Source: Microbacterium testaceum StLB037 (GTDB lineage Bacteria > Actinomycetota > Actinomycetes > Actinomycetales > Microbacteriaceae). From it: DNA of 64,000 nt. Below, piece by piece: positions 47,282 to 57,876 of the stretch. A program made the position numbers and the translations under genes. The notes below the pieces were generated by a model, which searched no databases, was not told where the DNA came from, and was given only the letters and a program-made list of their open reading frames with translations. The stretch lies in assembly GCF_008763945.1 (NCBI RefSeq), contig NZ_VTQH01000001.1, positions 1,240,110 to 1,304,109 on the forward strand, written 5' to 3'. Numbering within the stretch: position 1 is the first letter of the stretch; each line of letters starts with the position of its first letter.

Positions 47282-47751
47282 GCGACCCCACCATCAGAGT
47301 CAGAGAGGCCGCGCGCGAGCGCGGCCTCTCTGTCGATGTGCGTGAGCGCCCCGCCGCCTCGAGCCTCGACGAGGCGGCCGAGCTGCTCGGCATCCCCTCC
47401 GCCTCGATCGTGAAGACGCTGGTCGTCAAGCGCTCGGACGATACCTACCTGTTCGCCCTCGTGCCCGGCGACCGCGCCATCTCGTGGCCGAAGCTGCGCG
47501 CGGTGGTCGGTGTCAACAAGCTGCGCCTGCCGGAGCCCGAGCTGGCCCTCGCCGCCACCGGGTACGAGCGCGGCACCATCGTCCCAATCGGCAGCACGAC
47601 CGACTGGCCCGTCTATGCCGACGAACGGATCGTCGGCACGCGCATCGCCATGGGCGCCGGCGCGCACGGCTACAGTCTCTTCGTCGAGGCCGACGACCTC
47701 ATCGCCGCCTACGGTGCGATCGTCGCCGACATCACCGCCGAACGCGCCTGA
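47278..47751 (+). CDS. YbaK/EbsC-type aminoacyl-tRNA deacylase
   Basis: A 157-residue single-domain protein starting at GTG 47278, overlapping the upstream stop. Features of the YbaK/ProX editing domain: IVKTLVVKRSDDTYLFALVPGDR (the catalytic Lys), VNKLRL, GTIVPIG and SLFVEADDLIA. Such proteins hydrolyse mischarged tRNAs, often Cys- or Ala-tRNA(Pro); the exact specificity is not assignable. Confidence 0.88.
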   Translation: MSDPTIRVREAARERGLSVDVRERPAASSLDEAAELLGIPSASIVKTLVVKRSDDTYLFALVPGDRAISWPKLRAVVGVNKLRLPEPELALAATGYERGTIVPIGSTTDWPVYADERIVGTRIAMGAGAHGYSLFVEADDLIAAYGAIVADITAERA

Positions 47752-47754
47752 CGC

Positions 47755-48186
47755 TCACGAGCCGAGGATGCCGGCCATCCGCAGAGCGACATCGACGAGT
47801 TGCACCCGGCGGAGCTTCCGGGTGGCCGCGAGGGTGAACCACTCCGCGCGATCGGTGGATCCGTCGGTCTCGAACCGCAGTCGGCCGCCCACGACGCGGG
47901 CCCTGTAGACGATCCGCAACGCGTGCAGCGGGCCTTCGGCCCCCTCCGTCAGTCGAGCGTCGGCGGGGATCACCCGGGAGTGGATGCCGAGCAGCCCCTC
48001 GACAACGACACGGAATCCCGTCTCCTCGCGTACCTCGCGGCGAACCGCCTGAGCGGGGTCCTCGCCGTCTTCGAGGCCGCCGCCGGGAAGGGTCCACGCC
48101 CCGCGCCGGCCGTCGATCCAGTGAGCGAGCAGCACGCGGTCGTCTGCGTCGGTCACGACGGCGTACGCGGCCACGCGCATATCCAT
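47755..48186 (-). CDS. NUDIX hydrolase
   Basis: A 143-residue hydrolase. The NUDIX box GGLEDGEDPAQAVRREVREE followed by TGF is complete. The start MDMRVAAYAVVTDADDRVLLAHW is normal. It cleaves nucleoside diphosphates linked to other groups; substrate unknown. The ATG at 48186 has a TAGAGT box 6 bases upstream, so it is leaderless. Convergent with the tRNA deacylase gene, 3 bases apart. Confidence 0.92.
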   Translation of the reverse strand: MDMRVAAYAVVTDADDRVLLAHWIDGRRGAWTLPGGGLEDGEDPAQAVRREVREETGFRVVVEGLLGIHSRVIPADARLTEGAEGPLHALRIVYRARVVGGRLRFETDGSTDRAEWFTLAATRKLRRVQLVDVALRMAGILGS

Positions 48187-48198
48187 GACCAGACTCTA
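48187..48198 (-). promoter_or_regulatory. Leaderless -10 box of the NUDIX gene
   Basis: TAGAGT (minus strand, 48193-48198), 6 bases before ATG 48186. Confidence 0.5.
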
Positions 48199-48262
48199 GC
48201 GACCGACTTCACCCGCGTGTCGCGGTTGACCAGGACCATCGGGATCGCGCCACCATGGTGCC

Positions 48263-49522
48263 ATGCGCACTGAGCTCTCCTCCTCGAAGCCCGACGTCTC
48301 GCGCCGCGACCTCACCCTGGACCTCGCTCGCGTCACGGCCGTCTGCTTCGTCGTCGTCGTCCACCTGCTGCAGGTCGGCGTGGGGTACGGACCGGACGGG
48401 GCGATCGTCACCTCACGCCCGGCGGAGATGCAGCCGTGGTTCGACGCCGCGACGTGGTTCGGGCAGATCATGCCGCTGTTCTTCGTCGTCGGGGGCTTCG
48501 CCTCCGCGGCGGGATGGGCCACCTGGCAGAGTCGGGGCGGGAACGCCCGCGGGTTCATCCGATCGCGCACGCTGCGGCTCGCTCAGCCTGCCCTGCCCCT
48601 CTTCCTCGTCGTGGCGGTCGTCCTCGTCGGAGCCTCCCTCGCGGGGATCGACCCCTCGCTGGTCGACGCCGCCGTCGTCGGGGTGGGGATGCCCCTGTGG
48701 TTCCTCGCCGCGTACCTCTTGTGTCAGGCCGTCGTTCCGCTGACGTTCCGCTGGCACGAGCAGGCACCACGGGGCACCCTGTTGGTGCTGCTCATCGCGG
48801 TGGTGGCCGTGGACGCCCTGCGCTTCGGCACCGGGGTGGGTGAGCTGGGGTACCTGAACCTGCTGTTCGTGTGGCCGCTCATCCAACAGCTGGGCTTCTG
48901 GTACCGCGACGGCTGGTTCGATCGTCGCTCCCCCCTCTCCCTCATCGGCATCGCGGCCGGCTGCTACCTCGTCGTCGGGGCCGTCGTGGTGTGGGGGCCC
49001 TACTCGAACAACATGCTCGCGAATCTCAACCCGCCCACCCTCCCCCTCGTGCTGTTCGGTCTCGCGCAGGCCTGCCTGCTGAGATTGGCCAAGCCCGTCC
49101 TCGCGGCGCTCATGCGCACGAGGATCGCTCAGGCGGTGGTGTTCGTGATCGGCTCGCGGCTCATGACGGTGTACCTGTGGCACCTGCCCGTCATCCTCAT
49201 CGTCTCGGGCATCGCCCTTCTGATCCCGGGTGCCGCCCCGACCCCGGCGAGCTCGGAGTGGTGGGCGACGCGTCCCCTCGTCTTCCTCGCGACGGCCGTC
49301 GTCCTCTGGCTGCTCTCCCTGGTCCTCGTGCGCTTCGAAACCCTGGGTGAGCTGCCTCCGACCCCGGGCGCATTCATCCTCACGATCGCATGGGCGTGCG
49401 CGTTCCTTCCGCCCTTCGCGGTCACGCTCCAGGGCATGAACACGGTGCTGGCCATCGGCGGGGCGGTGCTGTACTCGGCATCCGTCCTCCTCCTTCGCCG
49501 AGAGCGACGACGCGGGGCCTGA
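48263..49522 (+). CDS. Acyltransferase 3 family membrane protein
   Basis: A 419-residue protein with about ten membrane helices. It opens with RRDLTLDLARVTAVCFVVVVHLL (arginine and catalytic-type His as in acyltransferase 3) and has PLFFVVGGFASA in the second helix. These proteins transfer acyl groups, commonly acetyl, to cell-surface sugars. The substrate is unknown. The gene is followed by a strong hairpin. Confidence 0.85.
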   Translation: MRTELSSSKPDVSRRDLTLDLARVTAVCFVVVVHLLQVGVGYGPDGAIVTSRPAEMQPWFDAATWFGQIMPLFFVVGGFASAAGWATWQSRGGNARGFIRSRTLRLAQPALPLFLVVAVVLVGASLAGIDPSLVDAAVVGVGMPLWFLAAYLLCQAVVPLTFRWHEQAPRGTLLVLLIAVVAVDALRFGTGVGELGYLNLLFVWPLIQQLGFWYRDGWFDRRSPLSLIGIAAGCYLVVGAVVVWGPYSNNMLANLNPPTLPLVLFGLAQACLLRLAKPVLAALMRTRIAQAVVFVIGSRLMTVYLWHLPVILIVSGIALLIPGAAPTPASSEWWATRPLVFLATAVVLWLLSLVLVRFETLGELPPTPGAFILTIAWACAFLPPFAVTLQGMNTVLAIGGAVLYSASVLLLRRERRRGA

Positions 49523-49540
49523 TGACGACGGGGAAAAGAC

Positions 49541-49570
49541 GAGAAGCCGGTCCTGATGGACCGGCTTCTC
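49541..49570. terminator. Bidirectional terminator
   Basis: Perfect 13-bp stem GAGAAGCCGGTCC / GGACCGGCTTCTC with a TGAT loop, between the acyltransferase gene and the convergent tRNA-Ala gene. Confidence 0.85.
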
Positions 49571-49581
49571 GTTCTCGAGTG

Positions 49582-49654
49582 TGGAGCCTAGGAGATTCGA
49601 ACTCCTGACATCCTGCTTGCAAAGCAGGCGCTCTACCAGCTGAGCTAAGGCCCC
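49582..49654 (-). tRNA. tRNA-Ala (TGC anticodon)
   Basis: Acceptor GGGGCCT / AGGCTCC, D-arm GCTC...GAGC, anticodon arm CCTGC-TTTGCAA-GCAGG with TGC, T-arm AGGAGTTCGAATCTCCT, discriminator A. CCA not encoded. Length 73. Confidence 0.97.
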
Positions 49655-49667
49655 GCGAGGGAAAGGG

Positions 49668-49741
49668 TGGGGCTACCAGGACTTGAACCTGGGACCTCTT
49701 CATTATCAGTGAAGCGCTCTAACCGCCTGAGCTATAGCCCC
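49668..49741 (-). tRNA. tRNA-Ile (GAT anticodon)
   Basis: Acceptor GGGGCTA / TAGCCCC, anticodon arm CTTCA-CTGATAA-TGAAG with GAT, T-arm CCAGGTTCAAGTCCTGG, discriminator A. Length 74. It lies 13 bases upstream of tRNA-Ala on the same strand, a pairing usually found near gyrA in actinobacteria, without rRNA genes here. Confidence 0.97.
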
Positions 49742-49760
49742 GTCTCGCTGACGTGATGTC

Positions 49761-49792
49761 AACCTCGAAGACTTTACCGGACTTGCGAGGTT
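49761..49792. terminator. Hairpin after the DUF3566 gene
   Basis: AACCTCG / CGAGGTT with additional AAG / CTT pairing across one bulged base. It lies between the DUF3566 stop and tRNA-Ile and could end the gyrase-operon transcript. Confidence 0.55.
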
Positions 49793-49806
49793 TTGACGAA
49801 TCGGCG

Positions 49807-50208
49807 TCAGTTCGAGGTGAAGCCGACGAGCAGGCCGCCGGTCACCTTCACCGCGAGGTTGTAGATCCCCGCCATGACGGCGCCCAGCACCGTGACAATG
49901 ACGAGGTTCAAGATGGCGATGATGGCCGCGAAGGCCATCACCTGGGGAAGACCCACGTACTGCGACAGGGTCGCCCCGCCGTCGGTGAAGCTCGTGAAGA
50001 ACTCATCGAGCTTCGTCAGCAGCGTGGCCTGAACGACCAGGTAGATGAGGAAGTACGACACGACCGTCACGATCGCCAGCGCCACAGCCGCCAGGAACGA
50101 CAGCTTCACCGCCGACCAGAAGTCGATGTACACCAGGCGCAGGCGGACCTGCTTGGCGGGGGTCTTGTGAGTCGACTTCTTGGCGAGCTTGTCGGCTACC
50201 GTGCTCAT
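49807..50208 (-). CDS. DUF3566 membrane protein
   Basis: A 133-residue protein. A basic start [29 protein letters not shown] leads into two membrane helices (about 36-58 and 92-117) that enclose [17 protein letters not shown]. This is the standard actinobacterial protein encoded downstream of gyrA. Function unknown. It overlaps the gyrA stop by 4 bases. Confidence 0.92.
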   Translation of the reverse strand: MSTVADKLAKKSTHKTPAKQVRLRLVYIDFWSAVKLSFLAAVALAIVTVVSYFLIYLVVQATLLTKLDEFFTSFTDGGATLSQYVGLPQVMAFAAIIAILNLVIVTVLGAVMAGIYNLAVKVTGGLLVGFTSN

Positions 50209-52835
50209 GCGTCAGTACTTTCCTCGGGGGTCTCGGAAGAGGAGGCGTCGGCCTCGTCCGCGGGAGAAGCGGCGGGCTCCGTGGTCGTCTCCGTCGTCTC
50301 GGTCAGGTTCCGCTCTGCGTTTCGGGCGATGGCGATGATCCTGTCATCACCTCCGGCTCGTGCGAACACGACACCCATGGTGTCGCGTCCCTTGGCGGGG
50401 ACCTCGGCCACGGCAGAGCGTACCACCTTGCCGCTGGCAAGAACCACGAGGACCTCGTCGCCCTCGGAGACCATCATCCCGCCCGCCAGGACGCCCCGGT
50501 CGTCGGTCAGACGGGCCACCTTGATCCCCAGACCACCGCGATTCTGCATGCGGTACTCGGTGACGGCGGTGCGCTTGGCGTAGCCCCCCTCGGTGACGAC
50601 GAACACGAATTCGTCGTCCTTGGCGACGGATGCCGAGAGCAGACTGTCGCCCTCGCGGAAGTCCATGCCCTTCACGCCCGACGTCGACCGACCCATCGGC
50701 CGCAGCGCACTGTCGGTGGCGGAGAACCGCAGCGACTGGCCGAGGCGGCTGATGAGGAGGATGTCGTCGCCCTCGTCGACCAGCATCGCGCTGACCAGCT
50801 CGTCGGCGGCACCCTGCTCGGCCTCGTCGCCCTCGTCCGCGACCTGACCGCGGAGCTTGATGGCGATGACGCCGCCCTGGCGGTTGGTGTCGTACTCGTC
50901 GAGGCGCGTCTTCTTGACCAGGCCGTTGCGCGTGGCGAGCACGAGGTAGGTGGCCACGCTGTAGTCGCGGATGTCGAGGATCTGCGCGATCTCTTCGTCG
51001 GGCTGCAGGGCGAGCAGGTTCGCGACGTGCTGACCCTTGGCATCCCGACCCGCTTCGGGAACCTCGTAGGCCTTCGAGCGGTAGACGCGGCCCTTATTGG
51101 TGAAGAAGAGGAGCCAGTGGTGCGTCGTGGTGACGAAGAAGTGCTCGACCACGTCGTCGGCGCGCAGCTGCGCACCCTTCACGCCCTTCCCGCCACGGTG
51201 CTGCGAGCGGTAGTTGTCGCTGCGCGTGCGCTTGATGTACCCGTCGCGGGTGACGGTGACGACCATCTCCTCTTCGGCGATGAGGTCTTCGATCGATACA
51301 TCGCCGTCGAAGCCGTGGAGGATCTCGGTGCGACGGTCGTCGCCGAAGCGGTCGGTGATCGCCGTGAGCTCGTCGCGGATGATCGTGCGCTGGCGGGCCG
51401 GGGTGGCGAGGATGTCGTTGTAGTCGGCGATGCGAGCCTCGAGCTCGGTGGCTTCGTCGACGATCTTCTGACGCTCGAGGGCGGCGAGACGACGCAGCTG
51501 CATGTCGAGGATCGCCTGCGCCTGGACGTCGTCGATATCGAGGAGCTTCTGCAGACCCTCGTTGGCATCCTGAGCCGTGGGCGAACGGCGGATGAGCGCG
51601 ATGACCTCGTCGAGCGCGTCGAGCGCCTTCAGGTAGCCGCGCAGGATGTGCATGCGCTCTTCGGCCTTGCGCAGGCGGTAGCGCGTGCGACGGACGATGA
51701 CCTCGACCTGGTGGTCGATCCACAGGCTGATGAAACCGTCGAGCGAGAGCGTGCGGGGCACGCCGTCGACGATCGCGAGCATGTTCGCGCCGAAGTTCTC
51801 CTGCAGCTGCGTGTGCTTGTACAGGTTGTTCAGCACGACCTTGGCGACGGCGTCGCGCTTGAGCACGACCACCAGACGCTGACCGGTACGACCCGAGCTC
51901 TCGTCGCGGATGTCGGCGACACCCGTGATCTTGCCCTCGCGCGCGAGATCGCCGATCTTGACCGCGACGTTGTCGGGGTTCACCTGGTACGGCAGCTCGG
52001 TGATCACGAGGCACGTGCGGCCCTGGATCTCCTCGATGTTGACGACCGCGCGCATGGTGATGGAGCCGCGGCCGGTGCGGTAGGCGTCCTTGATGCCACG
52101 GGTTCCGAGGATCTGAGCTCGCGTGGGGAAGTCGGGCCCGGGGATGCGCTCCATGAGCGCTTCGAGCAGCTCTTCGCGCGTGGCATCCGGGTTCTCGAGA
52201 GCCCACAGGGCTCCCGCGGAGACCTCGCGCAGGTTGTGCGGCGGGATGTTCGTCGCCATACCGACCGCGATGCCGACCGAGCCGTTGACCAGCAGGTTCG
52301 GGAAACGCGAGGGCAGGACCGTGGGCTCCTGCGTCTGACCGTCGTAGTTGTCCTGGAAGTCGACGGTCTCTTCTTCGATGTCGCGCACCATCTCGAGCGC
52401 GAGGGGAGCCATCTTCGTCTCGGTGTAACGCGGGGCGGCCGCGCCCTGGTTGCCGGGCGAGCCGAAGTTGCCCTGCCCGAGGGCGAGGGGGTAGCGCAGC
52501 GACCACGGCTGCACGAGGCGAACGAGAGCGTCGTAGATGGGAGCGTCACCGTGCGGGTGGTAGTGGCCCATGACCTCGCCGACCACACGCGCGCACTTCG
52601 AGAACGACTTGTCGGGGCGGAAGCCGCCGTCGTACATGCCGTAGATCACGCGTCGGTGCACGGGCTTGAGACCGTCGCGCACGTCGGGCAGGGCACGACC
52701 GACGATCACGCTCATCGCGTAGTCGAGGTAGCTCCGCTGCATCTCGAGCTGGAGGTCGACCTGGTCGATCTTGCCGTGGTCGTGCGCCGGCTCGCCGCGG
52801 ACGTCTTCGGGCTCGGGCGTGATGTCGTCAGCCAT
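50205..52835 (-). CDS. gyrA: DNA gyrase subunit A
   Basis: An 876-residue subunit. The N-terminal domain includes [17 protein letters not shown] and the quinolone region [19 protein letters not shown], with Ala at the place of E. coli Ser83 and Asp kept at the Asp87 position; the catalytic Tyr is in [13 protein letters not shown]. The C-terminal part has the beta-propeller repeats and the GyrA box [10 protein letters not shown], which wraps DNA. It ends with an acidic Thr/Glu-rich tail. With GyrB it introduces negative supercoils. Start ATG 52835, 48 bases after gyrB. Confidence 0.98.
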   Translation of the reverse strand: MADDITPEPEDVRGEPAHDHGKIDQVDLQLEMQRSYLDYAMSVIVGRALPDVRDGLKPVHRRVIYGMYDGGFRPDKSFSKCARVVGEVMGHYHPHGDAPIYDALVRLVQPWSLRYPLALGQGNFGSPGNQGAAAPRYTETKMAPLALEMVRDIEEETVDFQDNYDGQTQEPTVLPSRFPNLLVNGSVGIAVGMATNIPPHNLREVSAGALWALENPDATREELLEALMERIPGPDFPTRAQILGTRGIKDAYRTGRGSITMRAVVNIEEIQGRTCLVITELPYQVNPDNVAVKIGDLAREGKITGVADIRDESSGRTGQRLVVVLKRDAVAKVVLNNLYKHTQLQENFGANMLAIVDGVPRTLSLDGFISLWIDHQVEVIVRRTRYRLRKAEERMHILRGYLKALDALDEVIALIRRSPTAQDANEGLQKLLDIDDVQAQAILDMQLRRLAALERQKIVDEATELEARIADYNDILATPARQRTIIRDELTAITDRFGDDRRTEILHGFDGDVSIEDLIAEEEMVVTVTRDGYIKRTRSDNYRSQHRGGKGVKGAQLRADDVVEHFFVTTTHHWLLFFTNKGRVYRSKAYEVPEAGRDAKGQHVANLLALQPDEEIAQILDIRDYSVATYLVLATRNGLVKKTRLDEYDTNRQGGVIAIKLRGQVADEGDEAEQGAADELVSAMLVDEGDDILLISRLGQSLRFSATDSALRPMGRSTSGVKGMDFREGDSLLSASVAKDDEFVFVVTEGGYAKRTAVTEYRMQNRGGLGIKVARLTDDRGVLAGGMMVSEGDEVLVVLASGKVVRSAVAEVPAKGRDTMGVVFARAGGDDRIIAIARNAERNLTETTETTTEPAASPADEADASSSETPEESTDA

Positions 52836-52883
52836 GTCTTCTCAGTTCCGTGATGCGTGTTCGTCGATCGGCGCGGGGCGCGA

Positions 52884-54923
52884 TCAGATGTCGAGGAAGC
52901 GGACGTCTTTGGCGTTGCGCTGGATGAAGCTGCGACGCGACTCGACGTCTTCGCCCATGAGGACCGAGAAGATCTCGTCGGCCGCCGCGGCGTCGTCGAT
53001 CGTGACCTGCTTCAGCGTGCGGGTCTGCGGGTCCATCGTCGTCTCCCACAGCTCGTGGTCGTTCATCTCGCCCAGACCCTTGTAGCGCTGGATGCCGTTG
53101 TCCTTGGGGATACGGCGACCGGAGGCCTGACCATCGACGAGCAGGGCGTCGCGCTCGCGGTCGCTGTACGCGTACTCGTGCGGGTGGTTCGACCACTTCA
53201 GGCGGTACAGCGGCGGCTGGGCCAGGTAGACGAAGCCGGCCTCGATGAGCCCCCGCATGTAGCGGAAGAGCAGCGTCAGCAGCAGCGTGGTGATGTGCTG
53301 GCCGTCGACGTCGGCATCGGCCATGAGCACGATCTTGTGGTACCGCGCCTTGGCCATGTCGAAGTCCTCGCCGATGCCCGTGCCGAAGGCCTGGATCATC
53401 GCCTGGACTTCTTTGTTGCCCAGGGCGCGGTCGAGGCGCGCGCGCTCGACGTTGAGGATCTTGCCGCGCAGCGCCAGGATCGCCTGGGTGTGCGGGTCGC
53501 GACCCTGCACGGCGGAACCGCCGGCCGAGTCGCCCTCGACGAGGAATATCTCGCTGATCGAGGGGTCCTTCGAGGTGCAGTCCTTGAGCTTGTCGGGCAT
53601 CGCGGCCGACTCGAAGACGCTCTTGCGGCGTGCCGTCTCGCGAGCCTTGCGCGCCGCGAGCCGTGCGGTGGCGGCGTCGATCGCCTTGCGGATGATGTTC
53701 TTCGCCTGCGCGGGGTTGCGGTCGAACCAGTCGCCGAGCTTGTCGCCGACGACCTTCTGCACGTAGGCGCGAGCCTCGGTGTTGCCGAGCTTCGTCTTGG
53801 TCTGGCCCTCGAACTGGGGCTCGGAGAGCTTGACCGAGATGACCGCGGTGAGACCCTCGCGGATGTCGTCGCCGGTGAGGTTGTCGTCCTTCTCTTTGAG
53901 GAGGTTGTTCGCGCGGGCGTAGCGGTTGACGAGGGTCGTCAGCGCGGCGCGGAAGCCCTCTTCGTGCGTCCCGCCCTCGTGGGTGTTGATGGTGTTGGCG
54001 TAGGTGAAGACGTTCTCGGTGTACGCCGTCGTCCACTGCATCGCCAGCTCGAGGGCGATCTTGCGCTCGGTGTCCTCGGCCTCGACCTCGATGATCTCGT
54101 CGTTGACCACGTCGGCCTTGCGCACCCGGTTGAGGTGCTCGACGTAGTCGACCAGACCGCGCTCGTAGAGGAACGTGTCGTGGCGGGCGTCGGTGACCTC
54201 TTCGCCGGGCTCGCCCTCGGTGATGACCGACTGGGGGCGCTCGTCGCGCAGGCCGATGCGCAGCCCCTTGTTGAGGAACGCCATCTGCTGGAAGCGCGTC
54301 CGCAGCGTGTCGTAATCGAAGTCGATGGTGTCGAAGATCGTGGCATCCGGCCAGAAGGTGATCGTCGTACCGGTCTCGTCGCTCTCTTCGTCCTTCGACA
54401 GCGGAGCGAGCGGCACGCCGCCGTCGCGGAACGACTGGCGCCACACGTGGCCCTGGCGTCGGACCTCGACCTCGAGACGCGTGGACAGGGCGTTCACGAC
54501 AGACGAGCCGACACCGTGCAGACCGCCGGAGACCGCGTATCCGCCGCCGCCGAACTTTCCGCCGGCGTGCAGCACCGTGAGCACGACCTCGACGGTCGAC
54601 TTGCCCTCGGTGCGGTGCATGTCGACCGGGATGCCGCGACCGTTGTCGACCACGCGCACGGCGCCGTCGCTGAGGATCGTGACCTGAATGGTGTCGCAGT
54701 ACCCGGCCAGCGCCTCATCGACGGAGTTGTCGACGATCTCTTGCACGAGGTGGTGGAGGCCGCGCTCACCGGTGGAGCCGATGTACATACCCGGGCGCTT
54801 GCGGACGGCCTCGAGGCCCTCGAGCACCTGGATGGCGTCTGCCCCGTACTCGTTGGGAACCTTCTTCGCCGCGGTGGGGACTTCGGGTTCCTCGGAAACG
54901 CTGTCGGGGTTTTCGGACGTCAT
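52884..54923 (-). CDS. gyrB: DNA gyrase subunit B
   Basis: A 679-residue subunit starting at ATG 54923. ATPase domain: [29 protein letters not shown] and [10 protein letters not shown]. Toprim domain: [25 protein letters not shown] and [12 protein letters not shown]-terminus ends [23 protein letters not shown], typical of GyrB. The start is set by the expected N-terminus; a TAGGAT box lies about 40 bases upstream (54961-54966, minus strand). Gene order dnaA-dnaN-recF-dciA-gyrB-gyrA is the actinobacterial standard. Confidence 0.98.
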   Translation of the reverse strand: MTSENPDSVSEEPEVPTAAKKVPNEYGADAIQVLEGLEAVRKRPGMYIGSTGERGLHHLVQEIVDNSVDEALAGYCDTIQVTILSDGAVRVVDNGRGIPVDMHRTEGKSTVEVVLTVLHAGGKFGGGGYAVSGGLHGVGSSVVNALSTRLEVEVRRQGHVWRQSFRDGGVPLAPLSKDEESDETGTTITFWPDATIFDTIDFDYDTLRTRFQQMAFLNKGLRIGLRDERPQSVITEGEPGEEVTDARHDTFLYERGLVDYVEHLNRVRKADVVNDEIIEVEAEDTERKIALELAMQWTTAYTENVFTYANTINTHEGGTHEEGFRAALTTLVNRYARANNLLKEKDDNLTGDDIREGLTAVISVKLSEPQFEGQTKTKLGNTEARAYVQKVVGDKLGDWFDRNPAQAKNIIRKAIDAATARLAARKARETARRKSVFESAAMPDKLKDCTSKDPSISEIFLVEGDSAGGSAVQGRDPHTQAILALRGKILNVERARLDRALGNKEVQAMIQAFGTGIGEDFDMAKARYHKIVLMADADVDGQHITTLLLTLLFRYMRGLIEAGFVYLAQPPLYRLKWSNHPHEYAYSDRERDALLVDGQASGRRIPKDNGIQRYKGLGEMNDHELWETTMDPQTRTLKQVTIDDAAAADEIFSVLMGEDVESRRSFIQRNAKDVRFLDI

Positions 54924-55042
54924 GGGTACGCGCGCTCCAGATCGATTCGTCGGAACCTCCATCCTATCGCGGAAGGGCTCCCGAAATGGCTTGTACGCCC
55001 CTACGCGGGGATAAATCGCGTCGAGTCGGGATCGACCATGAC

Positions 55043-55531
55043 TCAGCCGTAGGTATCGCGCGGGCCGCGGCCTGGAACGGCTCTGGGCCCCCATTTCCAC
55101 GAGGGGACGTCGGGGCCCACGAACCGGATCGCCTCGACGCCTGCCTCCGGGAAGCGTCGGAGGATCTCGGAGAGGATCTGCGCGCGCATGAACTGCAGCT
55201 GCTTCGCCCACGCCGTCGAATCGGCCTGGACCGTCAGCGTGCCCGCGTCCAGGGCCACCGGACGGGTGTGCGCGGCGGTGTCGGCTCCGGCCACCTCGTC
55301 CCACGTGCGCACCAGGTCTTCGCGCGAGAGTTGGGGTTCCCACCCGGCGGATCGGGTGAGGGCGGAGATCACGTCGCCGAGACCGCGGGGATCGCGGCCG
55401 GGGCTGAAGGGGGCGTTCTCGCCGTCGTCGACGCGACGCCGACGCTTCTTCTTGCGGTACGGCGATGGTTCCAGGCCCCGCAGGCGCAGATACGTCGACA
55501 TCGTCTCGGGGATCTCGGCGTCGTCACTCAT
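55043..55531 (-). CDS. dciA: DUF721/DciA-family protein
   Basis: A 162-residue protein starting at ATG 55531, overlapping the end of recF by 8 bases. After a polar, Arg/Lys-rich first third comes the DUF721 domain with [21 protein letters not shown] and [22 protein letters not shown]. DciA proteins help load the replicative helicase in bacteria that lack DnaC or DnaI. The position between recF and gyrB is conserved. Confidence 0.9.
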   Translation of the reverse strand: MSDDAEIPETMSTYLRLRGLEPSPYRKKKRRRRVDDGENAPFSPGRDPRGLGDVISALTRSAGWEPQLSREDLVRTWDEVAGADTAAHTRPVALDAGTLTVQADSTAWAKQLQFMRAQILSEILRRFPEAGVEAIRFVGPDVPSWKWGPRAVPGRGPRDTYG

Positions 55532-56678
55532 CGTCGGCCTCGTGGATCCGCCCGGCGTCGACGCGCACCACATGCGCGCGCAGGCCCGCGGGGACGTCTT
55601 CTTCGACGGCCGAGGTCACGATGACCTGCTCGTAGCCGCCCGCCAGATCGGCCAGACGGCTGCGGCGACCCGCATCGAGCTCGGCGAACACGTCATCGAG
55701 GATCAGCACGGGATCGCCCAGACGCGACTCGGCGCGGAGGAGTTCGGCGGATGCCAGCCGGAGGGCCAGAGCGACCGACCACGACTCGCCGTGCGAGGCG
55801 TAACCCTTCACCGGCAGCCCACGCACGCGGAGCACGAGGTCGTCGCGGTGGGGTCCGACCAGGGTGAGTCCGCGGTCGAGCTCGGCGGAGCGTTTCGCCG
55901 CAAGAGCCGCTCGGAACTGATCGGCGAGGGGCTCGCCTGAACCCGCAGCGTCGACGGCGTCGCCCTCTTCGGGGTCGCCACCGCCCACCGACAGCGCCCA
56001 CGACAGACGCGGTTCGTGATCGGCGCCGGCGATCGCCGCATAGGCACGGGCGACGGGATCGGAGAGATCGGATGCCAACGCGCTCCGCGCCTCGATCACC
56101 TCGGTCCCCAGGGTGACGAGCTTGTCGTCCCAGACGTCGAGAGTGCTGAGAGCGTCGCCCCGGATCCCGCGCGCCCGCGCCGACTTCAGCAGGGCGCTGC
56201 GCTGGCGCACGACCCGCTCGTAGTCGCCGAGCACCGCGGCCATGCGCGGACTCCGCTGCACGATGAGCTGGTCGGCGAACCGCCGGCGGGACGACGGGTC
56301 GCCACGGACGATCTGCAGGTCTTCGGGAGCGAAGAGCACGACCTGCGCGTACCGGGGCAGCTCTGAGGTGCGCACGTTCACGCCGTTGACGCGGGCCTTG
56401 TTCGCCCCCTGGCGGTTCAGCTGCAGTTCGAGCAGCACGCGTCGATCACCGTGAGCGAGGCGTGCGCGCACGATGGCGGCATCCGTTCCGTCTCTCACGA
56501 GAGGCGCGTCGCTCGAGACCCGGTGGGAGCCGAGAGTCGCGAGATACGCCACCGCCTCGACAAGATTCGTCTTGCCCTGGCCGTTGCGGCCGACGAAGAC
56601 GTTCGCCCCCGGGGAGAGCGCGACGTCGGCTTCCGCGTAATTGCGGAAGTCCCTCAGTCCCAGCTGCTCCACGATCAC
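55524..56678 (-). CDS. recF: DNA replication and repair protein RecF
   Basis: A 384-residue SMC-like ATPase. Walker A GRNGQGKTNLVEAV at the start, a helical middle, the ABC-like LRLASAELL region and Walker B VLILDDVFAELD, followed by QVIVTSAVEEDV. RecF works with RecO and RecR in gap repair at stalled forks. It follows dnaN by 46 bases. Confidence 0.97.
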   Translation of the reverse strand: MIVEQLGLRDFRNYAEADVALSPGANVFVGRNGQGKTNLVEAVAYLATLGSHRVSSDAPLVRDGTDAAIVRARLAHGDRRVLLELQLNRQGANKARVNGVNVRTSELPRYAQVVLFAPEDLQIVRGDPSSRRRFADQLIVQRSPRMAAVLGDYERVVRQRSALLKSARARGIRGDALSTLDVWDDKLVTLGTEVIEARSALASDLSDPVARAYAAIAGADHEPRLSWALSVGGGDPEEGDAVDAAGSGEPLADQFRAALAAKRSAELDRGLTLVGPHRDDLVLRVRGLPVKGYASHGESWSVALALRLASAELLRAESRLGDPVLILDDVFAELDAGRRSRLADLAGGYEQVIVTSAVEEDVPAGLRAHVVRVDAGRIHEADDE

Positions 56679-56724
56679 CGAGTCAGACTACCCGCCACCT
56701 CCGACACGGCAGCGAGGGCCGGAC

Positions 56725-57876
56725 TCAGCGCAACAGCAGGTTGGGCTGCAAGAGGTACTTGAAGGTGCCCTTGCCGCCCTTGTCGACCGACGTCTGCGGG
56801 GTGATCAGCACGGGGCTGAGCTTGTTCGCGTTGTCGCTCGAGGTGAAGGTGATGCGCGTGAACTCGCTGCGGACGGCGCCCAGAGACTCGATCAGGTATT
56901 GCGGGTTCAGCCCCAGCGTGACCTCGTCGCCGACCAGCGTCGCGTCGACGGATTCGGTCGCGCGCGCCTGCTCGGTGCCGGCGGCATCCATCGAGACCCC
57001 GTCGGGACCGAAGGTGAATCGCAGCGGAGCCGAGCGATCGAGCACGAGGGCGACGCGGCGCACGGCCTCGACGAGCTCGGCCGTGTTGACCACGCTGTGG
57101 TGCTCGGTTTGTGCGGGGAACAGGCGACGGACCGGCGGGAAGTTGCCCTTGATGAGCAGCGAGGTCACCGTCTTGTTGCCCGACGAGAACGCGATGATCT
57201 CGCGATCACCCGAACCGGAGAACGCGATCGAGATGTCACCGCTGTGGGCGAAGGTCTTCCCGACCTCCTGCAGGGTGCGTGCCGGCACGAGGGCGGAGGT
57301 GGTCTCGTCCGTCGCGGCCGCTCCGCCGTCCCACGGGATCTCGCGAAGGGCGACGCGGTAGCGGTCGGTCGCCACGAGGCTCAGTCGCGTGCCGGAGACC
57401 TCGAGCTGGACACCGGTCAGTACGGGTGTCACGTCGTCGCGTGAGGCGGCGAAGGCGACCTGGGCGATCGCGGTCGCGAACTCGTCGGCGGGGACCAGAC
57501 CCGATTCGCCCGAGACCTCGGGGATGGCGGGGTACTCCTGCACCGGCATCGATGCGAGGGTGAAGCGGGCGGAACCGCACGTGAGCAGAATTCCGCCGTC
57601 GTCGTCGACGGCGATCTGGATCGGTGCGTTCGGAAGCCGGCTGGCGATGTCGCTGAGGAGTCGGCCGTGCACGAGGATCGTGCCGGGCTCGTCGACGGTC
57701 GCTTCGATCGTGGTGCGCGCGGATGCTTCGTAGTCGAACGCGGCGAGAGTGAGTCCCTGCTCGTTGGCCTCGATCAGCACGCCGGCCAGGATCGGCTGCG
57801 GATTGCGCTGAGGCAGGAGCTTGACCACGAACGAGACGGCTTCGCTGAACACATCGCGATTGACGTGGAACTTCAC
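56725..57876 (-). CDS. dnaN: DNA polymerase III beta sliding clamp
   Basis: A 383-residue clamp starting at GTG 57876 after AAGGGAG; a TAGCAT at 57910-57915 (minus strand) is a likely -10 box. Three similar domains; characteristic stretches are KFHVNRDVFSEAVSFVVKLLP at the start and LLIKGNFPPVRRLFP. The usual C-terminal VMPMRL is replaced by FKYLLQPNLLLR, as often seen in actinobacteria. It holds the polymerase on DNA and recruits repair factors, probably including NucS. Confidence 0.97.
   Translation of the reverse strand: MKFHVNRDVFSEAVSFVVKLLPQRNPQPILAGVLIEANEQGLTLAAFDYEASARTTIEATVDEPGTILVHGRLLSDIASRLPNAPIQIAVDDDGGILLTCGSARFTLASMPVQEYPAIPEVSGESGLVPADEFATAIAQVAFAASRDDVTPVLTGVQLEVSGTRLSLVATDRYRVALREIPWDGGAAATDETTSALVPARTLQEVGKTFAHSGDISIAFSGSGDREIIAFSSGNKTVTSLLIKGNFPPVRRLFPAQTEHHSVVNTAELVEAVRRVALVLDRSAPLRFTFGPDGVSMDAAGTEQARATESVDATLVGDEVTLGLNPQYLIESLGAVRSEFTRITFTSSDNANKLSPVLITPQTSVDKGGKGTFKYLLQPNLLLR

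Noticed and set aside
49582-49741. tRNA-Ala and tRNA-Ile as part of an rRNA operon
   Set aside because: No 16S or 23S sequence is nearby; the pair stands alone beside the gyrase genes.
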